From NCBI GenBank assembly GCA_003165615.1, contig PLWR01000155.1:1-11613 (forward strand): DNA of 11,613 nucleotides, in the 5' to 3' direction. This DNA is from Acidobacteriota bacterium. GTDB lineage: Bacteria > Acidobacteriota > Terriglobia > UBA7540. The notes below the pieces were generated by a model that saw nothing but the letters and a program-made list of their open reading frames with translations, did not search any database and had not been told where the DNA came from. Positions within the stretch are counted from its first letter, which is position 1. Each line of letters begins with the position of its first letter. This document shows positions 4,899 to 10,932 of the stretch, one piece after another. The translations under genes and the position numbers were made by a program.

Positions 4899-7838
4899 TT
4901 ATCGGTTCGTTCCTTCCACCAGCGCGATTTCCTCCGCCGTCAATCCGTACAGGTCATACACCAGCCGGTCAATCTCCGCGTCCGTTGCGTCAATCTGGCG
5001 CTGGATAATGTCCTTCTGCGCGGCTGACTTCGCGGCGGCAAGTTGCTTGTGTAATCCGAGCATTTTGGCAACTTGTGCCATTAGACCATCATAGGCGGTC
5101 TTGTCGCCCTCCAGGGAAAAATTGATTTTCCTGATCGGAAGTTTGCGCAAATCCGACACGAGTACTTTCGGGAAAAGTTGTTTTGTCGCTTTAGGATTAC
5201 GGCGATGGTGAAACCAACTCATCAATCGAGAGTTGATCAAACCCAACAGGTAGAGTGGGTCCACGGACTGTCCATCGAGCTTTATTGGAATGACATCGCG
5301 GCTGTAATATAAGTCGTCCTCGAAATACGCTGCGATTATCCTCCGTAGGGAACCACCTGTTATCTCCTGAACAAGAATTCGCTTCCCCTTGAAGTTCTTG
5401 GGATCACGTGCCGCAGCAAGCCAAGGACCATACTTGATCCACCTATGGCCGGTTACGGTGACTGCATACCTCAGCAGGTCCCGTCCTACGATTTCGGGCT
5501 CCCAAGCTTGCCCTAGCTTTGTCTCAGAATGGTATGGTTTGTTATCTACTGTTTCTTTTGTCTGCGCTCCGCCTCCAGGCTTTTCGCCCTTCCCCACCTC
5601 ATAGGGATTGTAGCCTGAACACGGCCGTGCGACATCCTGAAGCGGCTGCGAGCACGAAAGCATCTTATTGATAATTTGGCTCTCTGATTTCTGTTCGAAA
5701 ATACCGATGTAGTAGTCTGCTTCAATAAAACGCTTCTGGGCATATTTCCTTGTCTGAGCAGGAGGTTCCGAAAAACCTAGCTTCTGGTGGATCTCGACGG
5801 TGGTTTCTTTCACGGGAACGGCGCCAATAATCGAAACCAGGGTATTAACCTGAGCGCCTTTGAAAACAAGCTCCGGAAGCCAGGCGATTCTCAGTAATGA
5901 GTAGGCATCGAGAATGAGTTTCCGAAGTGACCTTGCCGATGGTATCGTGAGCCAGGTTACAGGAACGATGAAGCCGTGCAGCCCGCGCTTGCGCAAGAGG
6001 TCTAACGACCTTTCGTAGAAAAGAAAGTAGTGCTCGAAGCTGCCCACCGATGCACGATAATGGCTGCGGAAGTATGGCTTCACCGCTTCATCATGAATCT
6101 GATGGAATCCATACGGCGGATTGCCGATGATGCAGTCGAATCCCCCGGCCTTCATCGCATCGGGGAAGCCGTGCTTCCAGTCGAACGCGTTGATGGGCTT
6201 CATTACGTCGGGGTCGGCATTCAGCAAGTAGTCCGGGCCGATCAGGGAGTTGCCGCACTGAATGTTGTCGGCCAGATTGGGTAGGGCGCGGTCCAAGTAG
6301 AAAAGCTTGCGTTGCATAAAAAGCGTGGCGTCGTTTTCGCCTTCCAGCACTTTCAGCAGCAGAGAGAGCTTGGTCACTTCCACGGCTTGGCGGTCAATGT
6401 CCACGCCGAAGATATGCGTGGTGAGGATTCGTTTCTTTTCCTCGATAGTCAGCCGCCATTGACCGTTGCGGGGATCCTTGTAAACGGCCTTCTTGAAGTT
6501 TTCCGGCTTGTCTTCAATGTACCAATTCAAGCAGTAGTCGAGAAGGCACCGGTACGCGCCCAACAGAAACGAGCCGCTTCCGCAAGCCATGTCTAGGACG
6601 CGGAAGGTCGGCTTCTTTTTGTCGCCCGCCAGTTGGCCGGGGCTTCGCCCTTCAATCTGCTGCGCGACAGTGTGCTTGACGATGTACTCAACGATGTAGG
6701 CCGGGGTGTAATAGACGCCCCCGGCCTTGCGCACTTCAGGCTTTCCCTCGATCTTGGCTTGGTGACCTGCCGTCAGCCGAATCACCTTGCCCAAGAACCG
6801 CTCATAGACGGTTCCAAGGATTTCTACGGGCAGAACGCCGAAGTGATAGGGCGAGCCGTGCTCGAAGTACAGGCTTTCGAGGATCGGCTTGAAAACTCTG
6901 TCGTCCACCGCCAGCTTCGTCGTGATACGGTCGGGGTCTTCGGATACGCCGCTTTCCTTCTGGAAATGAAACAGCCCGGAGTTGTACTTCTCATCGGCGC
7001 GGCGGCACAGGTCGCGCATGAAGCGGAGGTAAATGTCGGGCCGTTCGCACAGCTTCAGAAGTTGCGCGTAAGGCTCCAGCCCCCGGTCTTCCGCCATGCG
7101 CAGGAACACCACGCGGTCAATCGTCAGTTGAACGGCGTTGTTCAGGTCATCCGGGTCATCCGACGAGGAAAGATCCTTGTTCCGAAGGGCGATGTTCCCG
7201 GCCAGCGCGAGCCGCCAGCCCTCCATATCCTTCAAAAACTCCGCGTCTACTTCGGAGGTGCCGCGCTTCCGCTTGGACGCGGCGTACTGGTCAAACGCCC
7301 CGGACCAGACGGCTTCGCGGGAAAACACGTCCCACAACTCGCGCCAACGGTCGGGGTATTCATCGAAGCGAAAATACTGGATTCGGGCATGGCTCGCCCT
7401 TTCGCTCGGGTACGGTCGCAGGGTGCAATCGTAAACTCCGAGTTCCTCAAAGTTGGTGAGAATGGACAACGCAAGTTTGCCGCTAAATCCGTACCGGCGA
7501 AGCTGGAAGGCCGGACCAGAGTCTGCGCTGATGTTGACGCCGCACTTCTTGGCTTCGGCATAAAACTTTCGCAGGGTGCCGACGCGGAAGGTGTAATCCG
7601 GGGCTTTCTGGTGGCCTTCCACGTCCAGGCTGTCTTCGGGGATGACTTCCCGGTATTGGGGCGCAGTCATTGCCTTGTTGCGGACGTCCCAGCCGAGGGC
7701 TTCAAACAGGGGATCGATCAGCGATTGGCGGATGTGGGCTTCGTTGACGCCGGGGGCAAGAAACGCCTGGCGGTTAGTAGAGAAGTACTGGCACAGCGCC
7801 GCAACCTCTTCTTTGCCTTGCTCAATTGTCTTGCTCAT
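4899..7838 (-). CDS. type IIG-like restriction-modification enzyme (Eco57I family)
   Basis: A 979-residue single chain with nuclease, methylase and specificity parts. The start is the ATG of MSKTIEQGKEE, with GAGG 9 nt upstream; the frame is open a further 27 codons, but those starts lack a ribosome site. N-terminal nuclease: D81 in KAPDY and E95-x-K97 in FYAEAKK form a PD-(D/E)xK-like site. A helical linker (about 200-350) leads to the gamma-type N6-adenine methylase: GVYYTP (374-379), motif I VLDMACGSGSF (414-424), acidic residue in FGVDIDRQAVE (about 480) and motif IV IIGNPPYG (570-577). The region from about 620 to 930 is the likely target-recognition domain, ending LLGLINSRLMSWFHH...FPKVLVSDLRKLPI as in TaqI-like specificity domains. 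A coiled coil (about 925-970) closes the protein. Such enzymes bind SAM, methylate one site and cleave nearby. No separate S, M or R gene adjoins it, consistent with a stand-alone type II system. GC falls sharply over the recognition part. Confidence 0.9.
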   Translation of the reverse strand: MSKTIEQGKEEVAALCQYFSTNRQAFLAPGVNEAHIRQSLIDPLFEALGWDVRNKAMTAPQYREVIPEDSLDVEGHQKAPDYTFRVGTLRKFYAEAKKCGVNISADSGPAFQLRRYGFSGKLALSILTNFEELGVYDCTLRPYPSERASHARIQYFRFDEYPDRWRELWDVFSREAVWSGAFDQYAASKRKRGTSEVDAEFLKDMEGWRLALAGNIALRNKDLSSSDDPDDLNNAVQLTIDRVVFLRMAEDRGLEPYAQLLKLCERPDIYLRFMRDLCRRADEKYNSGLFHFQKESGVSEDPDRITTKLAVDDRVFKPILESLYFEHGSPYHFGVLPVEILGTVYERFLGKVIRLTAGHQAKIEGKPEVRKAGGVYYTPAYIVEYIVKHTVAQQIEGRSPGQLAGDKKKPTFRVLDMACGSGSFLLGAYRCLLDYCLNWYIEDKPENFKKAVYKDPRNGQWRLTIEEKKRILTTHIFGVDIDRQAVEVTKLSLLLKVLEGENDATLFMQRKLFYLDRALPNLADNIQCGNSLIGPDYLLNADPDVMKPINAFDWKHGFPDAMKAGGFDCIIGNPPYGFHQIHDEAVKPYFRSHYRASVGSFEHYFLFYERSLDLLRKRGLHGFIVPVTWLTIPSARSLRKLILDAYSLLRIAWLPELVFKGAQVNTLVSIIGAVPVKETTVEIHQKLGFSEPPAQTRKYAQKRFIEADYYIGIFEQKSESQIINKMLSCSQPLQDVARPCSGYNPYEVGKGEKPGGGAQTKETVDNKPYHSETKLGQAWEPEIVGRDLLRYAVTVTGHRWIKYGPWLAAARDPKNFKGKRILVQEITGGSLRRIIAAYFEDDLYYSRDVIPIKLDGQSVDPLYLLGLINSRLMSWFHHRRNPKATKQLFPKVLVSDLRKLPIRKINFSLEGDKTAYDGLMAQVAKMLGLHKQLAAAKSAAQKDIIQRQIDATDAEIDRLVYDLYGLTAEEIALVEGTNR

Positions 7839-7875
7839 GCTTACTTGCCTCATCTCGTTTGCGCCGCGGACAAGT

Positions 7876-7889
7876 CGGAAAGCTTTCCG
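7876..7889. repeat. 14-bp perfect palindrome upstream of the restriction gene
   Basis: CGGAAAGCTTTCCG is perfectly self-complementary and lies about 38-51 nt before the ATG of the restriction enzyme. It could be an operator or an mRNA leader hairpin. No C-protein gene is nearby, and no convincing promoter hexamers surround it. Confidence 0.45.
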
Positions 7890-7991
7890 CAGTGTTGCAT
7901 AGGCAGAAGTTATTCTCAAGAGGCGAAAAATTCGATGGCGAAAACCTCAAACTGTACCACTACTCTAAAATCTCTTCCCGCCCTGTGCCCT

Positions 7992-8825
7992 TCACATCAC
8001 CCGCCGGATGCGCACGAGGCGAGTGAAGTCGCAGTTGGAGTCCAACTCCCCAGCGCGCAGCCAGGCGCGAACGGCGTTATCGATCTCCCCCAGTTCGATG
8101 AAGCTAAAACCCAGGGCCTGATGGACAAAGGCATCGCCCCCGCGGTAAGTCAGTGCATCTTCATAAGCCGCCTGGGCGCCGACCCAGTTCTTGAAGCGAA
8201 TGCACTGAAATCCGCGCTCACAGGCGGCGGCCCAGGGCTGAAGCTCGGGCGTGATCTCCATGGGGAGCGGCCATTCCTGCTGCAAATCCAGCAAGCGGCG
8301 TGCCGCGTCCGGCAAGTTGTCGCGCGCCGGTGAATTCTCAAAAATGGCAACGGATTGAACCAGCTCGCGAAGGGAGCGGTTCAAGTCATCCCGTGAGGGG
8401 TTCGAGGAGAAAAGCAGACTCAAGCCGGTGCGGTAATGCTCCCGGCTCTCGATCAGCGATTCCACCTTCATCAGGAATTCTTCCGCCTTGGCGTGGTGTG
8501 AGTCAAGCTCCAGGGCCCGGCGGTAGCAATCCGCCGCCCGGTCCAATTGGCCCAGACTCCCGCAAGCGTTGCCGAGAAGATAATGTGCCTGGGCGTCCAA
8601 CGGCGCGGCTTGCACGGCGCGGGAAAGGGCTTCCATGGCGTCGGAGGGCCTCTGGGTTTCAAGATAGCACGCGCCGAGCTGGCTCCAGGCATGGGCATTC
8701 GCCGAGTCTTCCACCACCAACTCCTCCAGCAGGTTGATGGCAGCGGGGAAATCCGCATGGCCCAGGGCTTCGAGGGCACGCGCAAGCCGGTCTTGGGATT
8801 CAAGATTTGTCACCGCGTTTCCCAT
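7992..8825 (-). CDS. tetratricopeptide-repeat protein
   Basis: A 277-residue soluble protein made mostly of TPR helices. Three clear repeats lie near residues 12-43, 46-77 (AWSQLGACYLETQRPSDAMEALSRAVQAAP) and 80-112 (HYLLGNACGSLGQLDRAADCYRRALELD). A divergent middle part (about 120-195) follows, then two weaker repeats near 200-228 and 233-264 (HQALGFSFIELGEIDNAVRAWLRAGELD). I see no signal peptide, enzymatic domain or membrane segment, so it is probably a cytoplasmic protein-protein scaffold of unknown partner. The ATG at 8825 has GAGGAG directly adjacent, closer than normal; a GTG four codons later would have 12 nt spacing, so the exact start is uncertain. It lies between a heptamer repeat array upstream and the restriction gene 153 bp downstream. 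A functional link to either is not evident. Confidence 0.85.
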   Translation of the reverse strand: MGNAVTNLESQDRLARALEALGHADFPAAINLLEELVVEDSANAHAWSQLGACYLETQRPSDAMEALSRAVQAAPLDAQAHYLLGNACGSLGQLDRAADCYRRALELDSHHAKAEEFLMKVESLIESREHYRTGLSLLFSSNPSRDDLNRSLRELVQSVAIFENSPARDNLPDAARRLLDLQQEWPLPMEITPELQPWAAACERGFQCIRFKNWVGAQAAYEDALTYRGGDAFVHQALGFSFIELGEIDNAVRAWLRAGELDSNCDFTRLVRIRRVM

Positions 8826-8848
8826 CTCCTCATCGGCTTACGGAGAAC

Positions 8849-9041
8849 GAAATTCGAAACTGGAAATCGGAAATTGGAAATTCGAAACTCGCAATTCGGC
8901 GCGATTTTCGAGTTTCGCCCATTTTCTCGCGCTTTCCCGGAGCACGGCCCACAAAACCCGAACTCCGCAATTACGGGCGATTTTCGAGTTTCCGATTTCC
9001 AGTTTCCGATTTCCCGTTTCCCATTTCCAGTTTCGCTTTTC
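8849..9041. repeat. palindromic heptamer array 1 (GAAANNN / NNNTTTC)
   Basis: The left arm is seven phased heptamers: 8849 GAAATTC, 8856 GAAACTG, 8863 GAAATCG, 8870 GAAATTG, 8877 GAAATTC, 8884 GAAACTC, 8891 GCAATTC. The right arm is eight phased heptamers of the inverse type from 8986 to 9041: GAGTTTC, CGATTTC, CAGTTTC, CGATTTC, CCGTTTC, CCATTTC, CAGTTTC, GCTTTTC. Between them is an 88-nt centre with its own inverted repeat (CGAAACTCG at 8883, CGAGTTTCG at 8909). The whole can fold as a long imperfect hairpin on either strand. It fills the gap between the aldo/keto reductase stop and the TPR gene start. Confidence 0.9.
8890..8992 (+). repeat. 27-bp direct repeat pair within heptamer array 1
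   Basis: Bases 8890-8916 and 8966-8992 match at 24 of 27 positions; the shared core is GCGATTTTCGAGTTTC. The copies start 76 bp apart. The second copy overlaps the first heptamer of the right arm, suggesting that the array grew by local duplication. Confidence 0.8.
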
Positions 9042-9059
9042 GTCCTTTCTCCCGCTGGG

Positions 9060-10166
9060 TCATTGGTTGAAAATAGCGCGGAACTGCTCCAGGTTGAGCG
9101 GCGGCGTTTGCGCCGTGCGGAGATTCTCGCGGAGGTGCTCCCGCCGGCTCATTCCCACCAGCGCGCTGGCGATGCCGGGCGTGGAGCGCACAAACTGGAT
9201 GGCCCTTTGGGCATCCTTTTCGAGTCCCGGGAACCAGCGGTGAGTTTCGGCGGGCAGGTCATCCGTCAATTTCTGCTGCAGCAGGCTGGCACTGGCGAAA
9301 ACCAGCATGCCGTGGGCGCGCGCCACCTGCAAAACCGGGACGCCCTTGCCGTCAACGCGTTGCGTCCGGGCTGACAGGGCTTCCGGCATAGCGAGATTGT
9401 AGGGCAACTGGATAGCGCGGAAATGATGGTCTTTACCACCTACCTCCTCCGCCAGACGCAGTAGTTCCGGAAGCGAAAGCGCCTCACGCGATTCCTGCCC
9501 GACGCGAAAGGCATTCCAGGTTGCCGTGCCGTAAATGCGAATCTTGCCTTCGGCCACGGCTTTCTCCAGAGCGGCAAAGGCCGCGCGGATCCGCCGGTCA
9601 AATTCCTCTCGCGCCACAGTGGAGGCTTGCGTTTCGGGGTTATGCAAATAATAAATATCCAGTGTCTGGAGGCCGAGATTCTCCCGGCTTACATCAATCT
9701 GGTTCTCCAGATATTTCGGCGACATCACGTGGCAGCCGGCCACTACATCCTCCGGACGCAGGAAGCCAGGATCGATGAAGGTCCTCTGGAAGTAATCAGA
9801 GGGATCGTCGGGCTCGCTGCCATCAAAATTCAGGAAGCCGCCCTTGGTGGCAATCATCACCTCGTCGCGCTGGACCTTGCCGCCGGAAATTACCGCCGCG
9901 AGCGCCTGGCCGATGGCGCGCTCGCTGCGCTGGTGGCGGTAATTCACCGCCGTATCAAAGACGTTGATCCCGCTTTCCAGCGCTTCCGCCACGGTCTCGC
10001 GATAGAGGGCATCATAGGCGGCGGTGGGATCGCCCAGATAAGTCCCGATCCCTATGGAGGAAAGCCAAAGGCCCTGGATTTCACGGAAATGGCCGGGGAA
10101 CCTGACCTCGAAACGGCGGCGAAAGCGGTCCGTCCCCCCGGACGTGGCGTAGCCTGGCATTAGCAT
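9060..10166 (-). CDS. aldo/keto reductase
   Basis: A 368-residue NAD(P)H-dependent oxidoreductase of the aldo/keto reductase TIM-barrel superfamily. The catalytic tetrad is complete: Asp71 and Tyr76 in FDTAVNYRHQRSERAIGQAL, Lys108 in MIATKGGF, and His175 in DIYYLHNPE. A longer than usual insert follows the Lys strand (about 109-147, with EPDDPSDYFQRTF). The C-terminal part has the barrel end and cofactor region (STPGIASALVGMSRREHLRENL). I place the start at 10166 (MLMPGYATSGG), with GAGGG 10 nt upstream. The open frame continues to 10457, but the extra 97 codons read through the heptamer array and antisense to the UspA gene, so they are not coding. The physiological substrate cannot be told from sequence. 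The gene is bracketed by two heptamer arrays of the same orientation and lies 217 bp after the UspA stop. Confidence 0.9.
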   Translation of the reverse strand: MLMPGYATSGGTDRFRRRFEVRFPGHFREIQGLWLSSIGIGTYLGDPTAAYDALYRETVAEALESGINVFDTAVNYRHQRSERAIGQALAAVISGGKVQRDEVMIATKGGFLNFDGSEPDDPSDYFQRTFIDPGFLRPEDVVAGCHVMSPKYLENQIDVSRENLGLQTLDIYYLHNPETQASTVAREEFDRRIRAAFAALEKAVAEGKIRIYGTATWNAFRVGQESREALSLPELLRLAEEVGGKDHHFRAIQLPYNLAMPEALSARTQRVDGKGVPVLQVARAHGMLVFASASLLQQKLTDDLPAETHRWFPGLEKDAQRAIQFVRSTPGIASALVGMSRREHLRENLRTAQTPPLNLEQFRAIFNQ

Positions 10167-10204
10167 GTGTTGGGATCCCTCGAAACCCAGCACCACTTTA
10201 GCAC

Positions 10205-10376
10205 GAAAATCGAAACTCGAAATTCGAAACTGGAAATTCGAAACTGGAAACTGGAAACTGGAAACTGAAAATTCGAAACTGGAAACTCGCAATTCCAAAC
10301 TCGCCCCGATTTTGAATTTTGGATCCCGACATTCGAGTTTCGAATTTCCAGTTTCTAATTTCGAGTTTCCAATTTC
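10205..10376. repeat. palindromic heptamer array 2 (GAAANNN / NNNTTTC)
   Basis: The left arm is fourteen phased heptamers from 10205 to 10302, including four consecutive GAAACTG units (10240-10267) and ending GAAACTC, GCAATTC, CAAACTC. The right arm has six inverse heptamers from 10335 to 10376: GAGTTTC, GAATTTC, CAGTTTC, TAATTTC, GAGTTTC, CAATTTC. A loop of about 32 nt lies between. Units tend to alternate GAAACTN and GAAATTN, giving a partial 14-nt period. The array starts 7 nt past the UspA stop, in transcription direction, and ends 38 nt before the aldo/keto reductase start. Confidence 0.92.
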
Positions 10377-10383
10377 CGCCTTG

Positions 10384-10812
10384 TCAGTCCATCTCCGCTT
10401 TGACCAGGAAGATGGGAATATGGCTCTCGTGCCGAACCTTGGTGATAGTGGTGCCATGGATGACGTCGGAAATCAATCGGTGACCATGAGTGGTCATGGC
10501 AATCAGGTCACAATGCTCGGCCTCCGCAACTTTCAGGATAACGCGAGAGGGTTCACCGCTGGCATGGCGCAACGTGACCCGGAAGTTCTCGCCGCTGAGT
10601 TCCGCGCTGAGCTTCTCCAAATACTCCCGGTCTTCTCTTATTTCCTTGGAATCGGAGAGATTCAGGTTTTCCTGCCATTGCGCCGCCCACCCGGTGGAAA
10701 CGTGCAGCAGGACAATCTCGGCGCCGGTGAGGTGCGCCAGTTCCTTGACGCGCGGCAAGAGGAATGAGTCAGCCTTACCGTGGTCAAGGGCAACGAGAAT
10801 CTTCTTGAACAT
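10384..10812 (-). CDS. UspA-family universal stress protein
   Basis: A 142-residue single-domain Usp protein. It starts MFKKILVALDHG with the conserved nucleotide-binding Asp10, has the LAHLTGAEIVLLHV strand-helix unit, and ends with the loop TTHG (107-110), nine residues, then GT (120-121), followed by HIPIFLVKAE. In the ATP-binding consensus G-2x-G-9x-G-(S/T) the first Gly is Thr107 here, a variation that is common; the other positions are kept, so ATP binding is plausible. The ATG at 10812 has GAGG 5 nt upstream. The open frame extends to 10863 through the octamer array, which I exclude. It lies 114 bp downstream of the Nramp-type transporter gene, so the two may share a transcript; a role in metal or acid stress is only suggested by this neighbour. 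Confidence 0.93.
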   Translation of the reverse strand: MFKKILVALDHGKADSFLLPRVKELAHLTGAEIVLLHVSTGWAAQWQENLNLSDSKEIREDREYLEKLSAELSGENFRVTLRHASGEPSRVILKVAEAEHCDLIAMTTHGHRLISDVIHGTTITKVRHESHIPIFLVKAEMD

Positions 10813-10824
10813 GGGAACCTCGCA

Positions 10825-10932
10825 GAATCGGGTGATCGGGAGATCGGGTGATCGGGTGAACAAGAAGCAACCGTTCGTGCAATCGTCTTTTTGCTCACCG
10901 GATCAGCGGATCACCTGATCTCCCGATCATTT
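10825..10932. repeat. palindromic GATC-phased octamer array
   Basis: The left arm has the units GATCGGGA (10834), GATCGGGT (10842) and GATCGGGT (10850), preceded by a nine-base variant GAATCGGGT (10825). The right arm has four octamers in phase: GATCAGCG (10901), GATCACCT (10909), GATCTCCC (10917), GATCATTT (10925). Bases 10833-10853 are complementary to 10909-10929 at 20 of 21 positions, and the exception is a G-U pair in + strand RNA. The stop codon of the transporter gene (10927-10929) is inside the right arm. The unpaired middle contains CAAGAAGCAACCG and a short T-run. Confidence 0.9.

Noticed and set aside
6633..8333. Plus-strand frame of 566 codons
   Set aside because: It is antisense to the restriction enzyme and TPR genes, both of which have clear protein families. 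Its translation shows no domain; GC-rich coding strands often leave long antisense frames.
8849..10376. CRISPR interpretation of the heptamer arrays
   Set aside because: Units are contiguous 7-mers without spacers, the second arm is inverted, and no cas gene is present.
10165..10767. Plus-strand frame of 200 codons over heptamer array 2 and the uspA gene
   Set aside because: Its N-terminal third is translated repeat (KLEIRNWKFETGNW-type text) and the rest is antisense to UspA.
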